Assembly: GCA_947498155.1 (NCBI GenBank)
Contig: CANMJD010000006.1
Coordinates: 1 to 64,000, forward strand
DNA: 64,000 nucleotides
Direction of reading: 5' to 3'
From: an uncultured Pseudoruegeria sp.
GTDB taxonomy: Bacteria > Pseudomonadota > Alphaproteobacteria > Rhodobacterales > Rhodobacteraceae
Part shown: in pieces, positions 26,189 through 34,407 of the stretch
How positions within the stretch are numbered: position 1 is the first letter of the stretch
Layout of the letters: each line of letters begins with the position of its first letter
Made by a program: the position numbers and the translations under genes
Notes under the pieces: model-generated
Told to the model about the DNA's origin: nothing
What the model saw: the letters and a program-made list of their open reading frames with translations, nothing else
The model's database searches: none

Positions 26189-27609
26189 GAGTTTTCCTGA
26201 CCTGTCTTCTGATCTCTGGCGCCTTGCCCGTTGCGGCCCAAACCACGGCAGAAGATGTGGCCAGAAAAGTTCTGGAAGCAGGCGAACCCGCATCGGCTGA
26301 ACCATCCGCCCCCGTGCCACCTGATACCGACACCACAAAGACGGACAGCACCGCATCACCCGCTGACACTTCCGAAGTGGCGGCACCGTCCCCTGCCCCT
26401 CTGCCCGCGCCGGATGTGCAGGTCGAGATAGACCTTAATGACACGCTTCCCGGTCAGCCTGTCTCTGTCAGGATCACCGTTCTGGTGCCGACATGGCTGT
26501 CAAAACCGGTCGATTTCCCGACCTATGACATCCCCAATGTCATCACGCGCCTGTCCGAAGGGGCGACCAGCCCTACCAGCGCCACGATCAACGGCGAAAC
26601 TTGGTCAGGGGTGACACGGCGCTATCGTTTTATCCCGATGATCGACGGGGATTTCACCATGCCTGCCGAAGAACTGGTTGTGCTCTATGCCGATCCCGAT
26701 GCCACAGATGCCATTGAGGCGCGCATCCGCACCGAGCCGATCCAGTTCAGCGCCACGCGTCCCGCTGGGACCGAGGACATGGACCCGTTTATTGCCGCTG
26801 AAAACCTGACTCTGAACCAGGAGATAACAGGCACCCCCACCACGCTGACGCAGGGGGGGAGCTTTAGCCGCAAAATCTCGGCGAAGATCGAGGGGACAAC
26901 GCCGATCCTCTTGCCGCAATTGCTGCCCGAGACCTCTGTTCTTGGGCTGTCGGCCTATCCCAAAGAACCGGCCCTGACCGAAACCGATAATCGCGGCACC
27001 CTGTCGGGCACCCGCAGTGAAGAGATCACCTATGTCGCTGAGGGGGGCCTAAGCGCAGAATTGCCAGCAATCACGCTGGATTGGTATGATCTGACCGCCC
27101 AAAAGGTACAAACCGCCAGTGTCGAAGCCATTTCGGTCAAAGCAGAGGGACCAGCCATCACGCTGGAGTCGCCACCAGACCTGAGGCGCTATGGCGTTAT
27201 CCTTGCCACGTTGTGTGGCTTGGGCCTTCTTTTTGCTGCCTATCTGAAATGGGCGCATCCAGCCCTGCAGCGGCACCGCGCCACGCGACGCAGGGCCTAT
27301 CTTGCCTCTGATCAATATGCCTTTACGCAACTGCGTGAAGCGGTTGAACAACAGGATTTATCCGGCGCTTTGGCCGCCCTGAAACGCTGGGAAACCTTTA
27401 CCGGCGCGCAAATCACTGCCCCTGTGAAAGCGGCCCTTTTATCCGTTGGGCAGGCGCAATATGCTACGGACGCAGTGGCCCACACTACGGCTGTCTGGCA
27501 AGAGGTAAAACCGGCGCTGGACAAAGCCCAAAAGGCCGCCCACTCTGCCAAAACCATTACACGCCACACCGCCGACTTGCCTGATTTAAACCCGAAAGCC
27601 AGTACATGA
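26185..27609 (+). CDS. BatD-like periplasmic protein
   Basis: 474 residues. A signal peptide ends at VAA/QT (residue 18), a low-complexity Pro/Thr/Ala/Glu linker covers about 30-75, beta-rich BatD domains follow (about 80-320), and one C-terminal membrane helix (about 333-352) leads to a cytoplasmic tail. BatD proteins are the oxidative-stress or maturation partners of BatA/BatB. The linker is compositionally unlike the rest of the protein. Start and stop overlap the neighbours. Confidence 0.82.
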   Translation: MRVFLTCLLISGALPVAAQTTAEDVARKVLEAGEPASAEPSAPVPPDTDTTKTDSTASPADTSEVAAPSPAPLPAPDVQVEIDLNDTLPGQPVSVRITVLVPTWLSKPVDFPTYDIPNVITRLSEGATSPTSATINGETWSGVTRRYRFIPMIDGDFTMPAEELVVLYADPDATDAIEARIRTEPIQFSATRPAGTEDMDPFIAAENLTLNQEITGTPTTLTQGGSFSRKISAKIEGTTPILLPQLLPETSVLGLSAYPKEPALTETDNRGTLSGTRSEEITYVAEGGLSAELPAITLDWYDLTAQKVQTASVEAISVKAEGPAITLESPPDLRRYGVILATLCGLGLLFAAYLKWAHPALQRHRATRRRAYLASDQYAFTQLREAVEQQDLSGALAALKRWETFTGAQITAPVKAALLSVGQAQYATDAVAHTTAVWQEVKPALDKAQKAAHSAKTITRHTADLPDLNPKAST

Positions 27610-29546
27610 AATTGAACCTTTGCGGCGTGGTGTTCTACGCTTGGACCGCCCTGATCCTATGGGCTTGCGCAGCGGTGGCGGCACCAGACTATGTGGGTTC
27701 GCACACCTGTGTGCAATGTCATACTGAAGAAACAGAAGCTTGGTCAGGTTCCCATCACGCCAAAGCATGGCTGCCCCCGACCCCGGAAAACGTATTGGGC
27801 GATTTTGGCGATACCAGTTTTACCCATAAAGGGTTAACCAGCCGTTTTTTTCGCGCCGACGGGAAGTATCAGGTCGAGGTAACCGAACCGGACGGGCAAA
27901 CCACCACCTATCCGATTCATTCAACCGCCGGCATTGCCCCGCTACAGCAATATTTGCTCGAAACCGAACCCGGCAAGCTGCAGTCTTTTGATGTGGTTTG
28001 GGATGTCGACAAACAGCGGTGGTATCATCTTTACCCTGACACCGACCTGTCGCCAGACGACGGGCTGCACTGGACAGGTCCATATAAAAACTGGAATGCC
28101 CGCTGTGCGGAATGCCACGCCACCGGTTTTGAAAAAAACTATGATGCCGCCACCCGCAGCTATGCCAGCACGCAATCAGAAATCGGCGTCACTTGCGAAG
28201 CCTGTCACGGCCCTGCCGAATACCATCTGGATTGGGCAGACACCGCGACCACGGCCCCCGACTGGGGCGCGGGCATCGGAGCGACGGGGCTGACGATTGA
28301 TTATGATCCGCAAAATGCACAGGTCGAGGTCGAACAATGCGCCAGCTGCCATTCGCGCCGCGAGGCATTTCAGGACGGCAACCCGACCCCCGGCACGCCC
28401 TATCACGCGGCCTATCGCCTGTCGCTGTTGCGACAGGGGCTTTATCACGACGATGGCACGATACAGGACGAGGTCTATGTCTATGGCTCTTTCCTGCAGT
28501 CCAAAATGGCTGCAAAAGGCGTGCGCTGTAGCAATTGCCACAAGGTGCACGAAGCGGGTCTAAAGGCCGAAGGCAACGCCCTATGTACCCAATGTCATTC
28601 TCCTGCGGGCAATCCGGATTTTGAAAGCCTGCCGCTGAAAGACTACGACACGGCCGCGCATCATTTTCACCCCGAAGGCTCGGATGGGGCGCAATGTAAA
28701 AGCTGCCACATGGTCGAGCGCACCTATATGGGGATCGATGGACGGCGCGACCACAGTTTCCGCATTCCGCGCCCTGACCTGAGCCTGACGACAAATGCGC
28801 CCAACGCCTGCACCGACTGCCATGCGGGCCAAACCGCAGCTTGGGCGGCAGAAGAGCTGGAACAACGCTTTCCCGACAGTCTCCATCGCGGTCCGCATTT
28901 TGCCACCACCCTGGCCAATGCCCGCGCTAATCCGGTGCGCCAGTTGAACGCGCTGCTTGGTATTGCCCTGTCAGACGATCAACCCAATATCGTGCGCGCC
29001 ACGGCAATGGATGTTCTGCGCCAAACCGGTGATCCTGTGGCGGCCAAAGCCGTTGAAGATTTGATCAATGATCCCGATCCGCTTATCCGTGCCTCTGCCA
29101 TTTATTTGCAGCGCGTTGCGCCGGAACACGAACGTGTGCCCCGTATCGCCCAAGCGTTGTCAGACCCGATGATGGCGGTGCGCTATGCCGCCACGCAGGA
29201 AATGCTCCCTGCCAGCCGCCTGATTGCCCGCCTGCCCAAAGCGCTGGATGCCGCTTTTGCCGCAGCCACCAACGAATGGCGCAACTCCTTGCAAAACAAG
29301 GCCGATTTTCCCGAAGCCCATCTGATCCTGGGGGGCACCGCCCTGACCCTGCGCAATTTCCCCGCCGCCCTCGAAGCCTTTGGCGAAGCCGTGCGCCTTG
29401 ATCCGCAACTGGTTCAGGCATGGTCGATCATGGTACGCATTCAGGCAGCCACCGGAGCGCCCGACGCGGCCCGCGCGACACTGGCCGAAGCCCTTGCCAA
29501 CAACCCGTCCGATCCTTTGTTGATGCAAACTGCCTCTGACCTGTGA
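27606..29546 (+). CDS. Periplasmic octaheme cytochrome c with HEAT and TPR repeats
   Basis: 646 residues. A signal peptide (to about residue 26, VAA/PD) is followed by eight CxxCH heme sites whose first Cys are at residues 35, 167, 197, 245, 308, 327, 364 and 402. The rest is HEAT-like helices (about 415-530; LDDPNI-type units with PDPLIRASAIYLQ) and one or two TPRs (about 555-640). The layout fits the c554/octaheme nitrite reductase and hydroxylamine-oxidoreductase-like superfamily, but no catalytic CxxCK and no crosslinking Tyr site can be assigned, so it may be an electron carrier. It is the last gene of the sulfatase operon and overlaps BatD by four bases. Confidence 0.85.
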   Translation: MKLNLCGVVFYAWTALILWACAAVAAPDYVGSHTCVQCHTEETEAWSGSHHAKAWLPPTPENVLGDFGDTSFTHKGLTSRFFRADGKYQVEVTEPDGQTTTYPIHSTAGIAPLQQYLLETEPGKLQSFDVVWDVDKQRWYHLYPDTDLSPDDGLHWTGPYKNWNARCAECHATGFEKNYDAATRSYASTQSEIGVTCEACHGPAEYHLDWADTATTAPDWGAGIGATGLTIDYDPQNAQVEVEQCASCHSRREAFQDGNPTPGTPYHAAYRLSLLRQGLYHDDGTIQDEVYVYGSFLQSKMAAKGVRCSNCHKVHEAGLKAEGNALCTQCHSPAGNPDFESLPLKDYDTAAHHFHPEGSDGAQCKSCHMVERTYMGIDGRRDHSFRIPRPDLSLTTNAPNACTDCHAGQTAAWAAEELEQRFPDSLHRGPHFATTLANARANPVRQLNALLGIALSDDQPNIVRATAMDVLRQTGDPVAAKAVEDLINDPDPLIRASAIYLQRVAPEHERVPRIAQALSDPMMAVRYAATQEMLPASRLIARLPKALDAAFAAATNEWRNSLQNKADFPEAHLILGGTALTLRNFPAALEAFGEAVRLDPQLVQAWSIMVRIQAATGAPDAARATLAEALANNPSDPLLMQTASDL

Positions 29547-29556
29547 AGGGTCACGC

Positions 29557-29579
29557 TTTTTGTGTTCCGCACAAAGGGA
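29557..29579 (+). terminator. Hairpin after the octaheme cytochrome gene
   Basis: CTTTTTGTG-TTCCG-CACAAAGGG forms nine pairs, two of them G-U, 10 bases after the stop. No T-run follows, so it is a stabiliser or a Rho-dependent end. TTGACA at 29583-29588 could be a -35 for acuI, but no matching -10 was found. Confidence 0.4.
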
Positions 29580-29640
29580 TCGTTGACAGAGCATTCAACT
29601 TCGCCTTTTGTGACTGGATTATTCTTCTAAGGAGGTCGGA

Positions 29641-30633
29641 ATGTTCAAAGCGCTCGTCGTCAATAAAGACGAAGACGGTACTGTCACCCAAACCATTGAT
29701 ACACTTGATGAAAGCCAGCTCCCCGAGGGCGATGTTACCGTTGCAGTTTCCCATTCCACACTCAATTACAAAGACGGATTATGCGTGAATGCCACCGGTG
29801 GGCTGGTGCGCAATTTCCCCCATGTGCCCGGAATCGATTTTGCAGGCACGGTCGAATCTTCGGATGATCCGCGCTACAAGGCTGGCGATAAGGTTGTGTT
29901 GACCGGCTGGCGCGTCGGAGAAGCCCATTGGGGCGGTTATGCGCAGAAGGCCCGTGTCAAAGCCGATTGGCTGGTGCCCTTGCCTGACGGTCTATCGCCC
30001 GCGCAAGCCATGGCGGTGGGCACTGCCGGATTTACCGCGATGCTGGCGGTGATGGCGCTTGAGGATCACGGGCTGCGCCCCGATCAAGGGCCAGTCTTGG
30101 TTACCGGCGCCGCTGGCGGTGTTGGCTCGGTCGCCACGGCTATTCTGGCAAATCTCGGCTATGATGTGGCCGGGGTGACGGGGCGTCCGGAACAAGAAGA
30201 ATACCTTAAAATGCTGGGGGCAAATTCGGTGGTGCCCCGAGAAGACATGGCAACCCCATCCGGCAGACCGCTGGACCGCGAAACATGGGCGGGCTGTGTG
30301 GATGCCGTTGGTGGCGGCATGGTGACCAAAGTGTTGACCCAGTTAAAATACGGCGGCTCGGTCGCCGCTGTCGGCTTGGCTGGCGGTGCTGCGATGGAAT
30401 CAGCCACGGTGGTGCCCTTCCTGTTGCGGGGGGTGAATCTGTTGGGCATCGACAGTGTGATGCAACCCTATGACAACCGCCTGCGCGCTTGGCAGCGTAT
30501 CGTCAAGGACCTGCCGATGGACAAACTTGAGAGCATGGTCCAACCGGCGACCCTCTCCGATCTGCCACAGCTTGGCAAAGACATCCTGAAAGGTCAGGTC
30601 AAAGGCCGCGTTGTGGTCGATGTAAACGCCTAG
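29641..30633 (+). CDS. acuI: Acryloyl-CoA reductase, AcuI/YhdH family
   Basis: 330 residues; a zinc-free medium-chain dehydrogenase that reduces acryloyl-CoA to propionyl-CoA with NADPH. The nucleotide site VTGAAGGVGSVATAILANLG (about 152-171) and the N-terminal NYKDGLCV/GIDFAGTV pattern typical of this family are visible. The ribosome site AAGGAGGT is close to perfect, implying strong expression. Marine roseobacters use AcuI to detoxify acrylate from dimethylsulfoniopropionate breakdown; no DMSP lyase is in the window. Converges with the next gene with a four-base overlap of stops. Confidence 0.88.
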   Translation: MFKALVVNKDEDGTVTQTIDTLDESQLPEGDVTVAVSHSTLNYKDGLCVNATGGLVRNFPHVPGIDFAGTVESSDDPRYKAGDKVVLTGWRVGEAHWGGYAQKARVKADWLVPLPDGLSPAQAMAVGTAGFTAMLAVMALEDHGLRPDQGPVLVTGAAGGVGSVATAILANLGYDVAGVTGRPEQEEYLKMLGANSVVPREDMATPSGRPLDRETWAGCVDAVGGGMVTKVLTQLKYGGSVAAVGLAGGAAMESATVVPFLLRGVNLLGIDSVMQPYDNRLRAWQRIVKDLPMDKLESMVQPATLSDLPQLGKDILKGQVKGRVVVDVNA

Positions 30634-31346
30634 GAAACGGCAAAATGGCGCGCGATTTTTTCGGCAAGTTCGTCGGGATTGATCGCGCGCCCCATGGTTG
30701 TCTGCGCCGCATCGACCATTGCCGGATCAAGGCCCGGCCCGCGCCGGTGGTTCAGAAGCGCCGAAGCATAATCCGAACGAAACTCCGGATGCCCCTGAAA
30801 ACTAATAGCAAACCCCGGATACCAGAGCCCGGCAACTGGGCAAAACGCCGAACGCGCGATGACATGCGCACCGGCGGGCACGCGTTCCACCTGATCCTGA
30901 TGATAGGCCTGCAAGCTGATCTGCGCCGGCGGAGTGCCCAACGCTTTGGGCCAGTCCACGACCGCGTAATCCTGCACCCCCAAGGACCAGCCCTTGTCTG
31001 ATTTACGCACCTCACCGCCCATGGCCTGCGCAATCAGCTGATGGCCAAAACAGATGCCGATCATCTTGCGCCTGGCCTGCTGGCAGGCGCGAATAAAGAT
31101 CTCTAGGGGTTCGATCCAGTCATGTGCCTCATAGACACCGAATTTGGATCCGGTGATCACCCACAGATCGCAGGCCAGCGGATCATCGGGCAATTCACCA
31201 TCCAGAATGGCATAGGGCCGATAGGTCGCATTCAGCGGCGACAGCCAGTCAGCCACCATCGTCGGGTAGTCGCTGAAGGACTCCCACAGTGCGTCCGGCC
31301 GCCGACCGGTTTCAAGGATTCCGACGGTTAGTTTACTGGCTGTCAT
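30630..31346 (-). CDS. Class I glutamine amidotransferase-like hydrolase
   Basis: 238 residues. The nucleophile Cys is in IGICFGHQLIAQAMGG (about residue 98), and the His/Glu pair is in FQGHPEF (about 178). No synthase domain is attached, so it hydrolyses a free gamma-glutamyl amide. With the glutamine-synthetase-like gene behind it, a role in removing glutamate from gamma-glutamyl intermediates (as PuuD does) is inferred; PuuD itself belongs to a related subfamily. Start is ATG 31346; the next gene is 48 bases upstream in the same direction. Confidence 0.78.
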   Translation of the reverse strand: MTASKLTVGILETGRRPDALWESFSDYPTMVADWLSPLNATYRPYAILDGELPDDPLACDLWVITGSKFGVYEAHDWIEPLEIFIRACQQARRKMIGICFGHQLIAQAMGGEVRKSDKGWSLGVQDYAVVDWPKALGTPPAQISLQAYHQDQVERVPAGAHVIARSAFCPVAGLWYPGFAISFQGHPEFRSDYASALLNHRRGPGLDPAMVDAAQTTMGRAINPDELAEKIARHFAVS

Positions 31347-31394
31347 GGGACCTCTCGGGGGGTGTGTTATTTTGCTGTTGGCTCATCGCGCGAC

Positions 31395-32738
31395 CTAAAA
31401 GCGCGACAGGTAGCTTTGGTATTCGACCGGCGTTATCTCTGCGGTAATCTGCTGGATTTCGTCCTCCTTCACCGCTGTATAGATGTCGCGATAGGCCGTG
31501 CCCAGCACATCAGCAACTGCTTCAGAGCTGGCAAAACAGGCCACGGATGTGCGCCAGTCATGGGTCAGAGGCACGACAGCGGCGGCCTTGGCGTCATCCA
31601 GCGGCAGGCCCGGATCGCAGTGCCGGTCTATGCCGCGCGCCATGCCCCCCAGAATGGCCGCCAAGACCAGATAGGGATTCACATCCGCCCCGCTGATCCG
31701 GTGCTCGAGCCGCGCGCCCGGTCCCGACACCGCAGGCACGCGCACCCCGGCGCTGCGGTTATCGATACCCCAATCCGGCGCGGAGGGGGCAAAGCTATTG
31801 GGGGTATAGCGCCGGTAGGAATTTAGATGCGGTGCAAAGACGGCCTGAAAGTCGCGCATGGTGTCAAGCACCCCGCCAATGGCGTAACGCAGCAATGCCG
31901 AGGGGGCGCTGCCCTCTTCATCAAACATATTGGCACCCGTTTCATCCAGCAGGCTGGCGTGTACATGCATCCCGTTTCCCGGTGCATCTCGATAGGGCTT
32001 GGCCATAAAACTGGCTTCCAAGCCGTGCTTTAAAGCAACCCCGCTCACCACGCGCCGGAACAAAAGCGCCGTTTCTGCCGCCGCCAAAACATCCTCGGTA
32101 TGGTGAAAGTTGATCTCAAACTGTCCGGGGCCGTATTCGGCAATCAGCGTATCCACCGACAGCCCCTGCGTCTGGCAACTCTCGGTAATCTCGCTGAGTA
32201 CCGGTTCCAGTTGCTGCAGCACCGCCAGATCGAAATTCTGCGCAACGGGCGCGCCGATCGGAGGCACCGGCGGGGCATCAGGCCTGTCGCGTTTCTGGCA
32301 AAAGTAAAACTCAAGCTCGGTGGCCACCACAGGGCGCATCCCTTTGGCGGCAAATCTTTTCAATACCGCAGCAAGCCGCTGGCGCGGGTCAAGCGCGCTA
32401 ACCGCGCCGGTGTCATCGCGCATTTCGATCTGCACCTGTACCACATGCCCCGGCATCCACGGCACCTGCCGCAAACTGCCCGCAATCGGCAGCACAACGC
32501 CATCAGGGTCCCCGACTACAAGACCAAGCCCCGTGGCGGCTACTTCTTCTCCCAAAACGTTTGGCGCATAGGTCGATAACGGGAGGCGCACCTCTCCGTT
32601 TGCGAGTTTTTTAACCCCCGCCCCGGGCAGCCATTTCCCGCGCAGCACCGCGTTCAAATCGCAGAGCATCAACTCGATACGATCCGGCACTCCATGGGCG
32701 GCACAATGGGCGTCGTATTCCTGTTGAAAAGGCATCAT
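31395..32738 (-). CDS. Glutamine synthetase family protein (gamma-glutamyl-polyamine synthetase-like)
   Basis: 447 residues. Glutamine synthetase beta-grasp (about 15-110) and catalytic domains are visible; NFHHTEDVLAA, GNGMHVHASLLD and LEHRISGADVNPYLVLAA supply ATP, metal and glutamate residues. Short, non-adenylylated forms of this kind join glutamate to putrescine or other amines (PuuA, PauA). Substrate choice is inferred from the neighbouring amidotransferase, transaminase and flavin oxidase. ATG at 32738 or 32735. A strong hairpin lies in its leader. Confidence 0.84.
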   Translation of the reverse strand: MMPFQQEYDAHCAAHGVPDRIELMLCDLNAVLRGKWLPGAGVKKLANGEVRLPLSTYAPNVLGEEVAATGLGLVVGDPDGVVLPIAGSLRQVPWMPGHVVQVQIEMRDDTGAVSALDPRQRLAAVLKRFAAKGMRPVVATELEFYFCQKRDRPDAPPVPPIGAPVAQNFDLAVLQQLEPVLSEITESCQTQGLSVDTLIAEYGPGQFEINFHHTEDVLAAAETALLFRRVVSGVALKHGLEASFMAKPYRDAPGNGMHVHASLLDETGANMFDEEGSAPSALLRYAIGGVLDTMRDFQAVFAPHLNSYRRYTPNSFAPSAPDWGIDNRSAGVRVPAVSGPGARLEHRISGADVNPYLVLAAILGGMARGIDRHCDPGLPLDDAKAAAVVPLTHDWRTSVACFASSEAVADVLGTAYRDIYTAVKEDEIQQITAEITPVEYQSYLSRF

Positions 32739-32763
32739 GGCAAAGAGTGCTCCGCTTTTGAAG

Positions 32764-32804
32764 GGCGGGATCCGGCTTTATCCAACAAAGGGTCGGATCC
32801 CGCC
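32764..32804. promoter_or_regulatory. Long inverted repeat in the divergent leader of the polyamine genes
   Basis: GGCGGGATCC (32764-32773) and GGATCCCGCC (32795-32804), perfect 10-base arms around 21 bases, about 26 bases upstream of the glutamine-synthetase-like gene. CTTT and AAAG in the loop can add pairs. In the RNA it would be a very stable hairpin. In the DNA it could be an operator for both divergent units. The rest of the 268-base gap shows nothing I can name. Confidence 0.5.
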
Positions 32805-33006
32805 AAAGACCAAATCACAGCCCCCCGGCTTAGGCAATATCATCCACACTCCACCAGATCGGCCCCACCCTTTTGGGCCGTGAAACCAGCGAATTTTCCC
32901 GCAGTCGCCAGACAATATTCGCCCCCAAACAGGGCGGCGATTTTATCACAGTTCCCATTGCCTGCAGAATCACCAATATGGATGGAATAGCTTTAAAGGG
33001 CTGACC

Positions 33007-34398
33007 ATGAATACCATCGCAAACCACCTTCCTACGGCTGAATTACAGGCGTTGGATGCCGCCCATCATATGCATCCATTCACCGATGGCACTGCGCTTG
33101 CGCAAAAGGGTGCGCGGGTGATCACCAAGGCCAGCGGTGTCACCCTGACCGATAGTGATGGCATTGAAATCATGGATGCGATGGCAGGTCTGTGGTGTGT
33201 GAACATCGGCTATGGCCGCGCAGAACTGGCACAGGCCGCCGCCGCCCAAATGACGCAACTGCCCTATTACAACACCTTTTTTCAGACCACCCACGTGCCC
33301 GCCATTGCCCTGTCCAAACGGTTGGCAGAATTGGCCCCTGCACCCCTCAACCATGTGTTCTATGCGATGGGCGGATCGGATGCCAATGACACCAATGTCC
33401 GGCTTGTGCGCCATTACTGGGCGGCCAAAGGCAAGCCCGACAAAAAGGTCATCATCGCACGCAAGAACGGCTATCACGGCTCGACCATGGCCGGCGCAAG
33501 CCTTGGCGGGATGAAACCGATGCATGCCCAAGGCGGGCTGCCCATTGCCGATATCGTGCATATCGATCAACCGGATTGGTGGGCCGAGGGCGGCGATCTA
33601 ACCCCAGTGGAATTCGGACTGGAACGCGCCCGCCAGCTCGAGGCGAAAATCCATGAATTGGGCGAAGACAAGATCGCCGCTTTCATCGCCGAACCCATAC
33701 AGGGCGCAGGCGGGGTTATCGTGCCGCCAGACAGCTATTGGCCCGAAATTCAGCGCATTTGCGACGCCTATGACATTCTGCTGATCGCCGATGAGGTCAT
33801 CTGCGGGTTTGGCCGCACCGGCAATTGGTTTGGCTCCCAGACCATGGGGATACGGCCCGATATCATGACCATCGCCAAGGGACTGTCGTCCGGCTATGCG
33901 CCCATCGGCGGCTCTCTGGTCAGTGACAAGATTGCAAACACCGTCGCCGATGCCGGAGACTTTAACCACGGGTATACCTATTCCGGCCATCCGGTGTCCT
34001 GTGCGGTGGCGTTGGAGAATCTGCGCATTATCGAAGAAGAAAAACTGATCGAAAACGTGCGCGACGTGACCGGCCCCTATCTGGCCGAGAAATGGGCTCA
34101 GCTGGTTGATCACCCATTGGTGGGGGAGGCAAAGATCGTCGGGTTCATGGGATCGATCGCGCTGACGCCGGATAAGGCTGCGCGCGCGGGCTTTGCCGCT
34201 GGGAGCGGCACCGCCGGTCTGCGCTGTCGGGATCGCTGTTTTGCCAACCAGCTGGTGATGCGCCATGTCGGTGACCGGATGATCATTTCCCCGCCGCTGA
34301 TCCTCAACAAATCGGGGGTTGATAAAATGCTCGCGCGGGCGGTGAAATCGCTGGATGAAACACTTGCCGCGCTCTTGGCCGAAGGCCTGATGAAATAG
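33007..34398 (+). CDS. Class III aminotransferase (putrescine/omega-amino acid type)
   Basis: 463 residues; a PLP enzyme of fold type I. The aspartate that holds the cofactor ring is in LLIADEVICGFGRTG, and the Schiff-base lysine is K291 in IAKGLSSGYAPIGG. The sequence resembles SpuC-type polyamine and omega-amino-acid:pyruvate transaminases, which take the amino group from putrescine, cadaverine or beta-alanine. Together with the gamma-glutamyl genes on the other strand it suggests amine catabolism. GTG of the next gene lies nine bases after the stop. Confidence 0.87.
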   Translation: MNTIANHLPTAELQALDAAHHMHPFTDGTALAQKGARVITKASGVTLTDSDGIEIMDAMAGLWCVNIGYGRAELAQAAAAQMTQLPYYNTFFQTTHVPAIALSKRLAELAPAPLNHVFYAMGGSDANDTNVRLVRHYWAAKGKPDKKVIIARKNGYHGSTMAGASLGGMKPMHAQGGLPIADIVHIDQPDWWAEGGDLTPVEFGLERARQLEAKIHELGEDKIAAFIAEPIQGAGGVIVPPDSYWPEIQRICDAYDILLIADEVICGFGRTGNWFGSQTMGIRPDIMTIAKGLSSGYAPIGGSLVSDKIANTVADAGDFNHGYTYSGHPVSCAVALENLRIIEEEKLIENVRDVTGPYLAEKWAQLVDHPLVGEAKIVGFMGSIALTPDKAARAGFAAGSGTAGLRCRDRCFANQLVMRHVGDRMIISPPLILNKSGVDKMLARAVKSLDETLAALLAEGLMK

Positions 34399-34407
34399 GC
34401 GCTGTCA

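Noticed and set aside
29583-29625. A sigma-70 promoter for acuI starting with TTGACA
   Set aside because: The -35 is perfect, but no -10 lies 16-18 bases downstream; not reported as a promoter.
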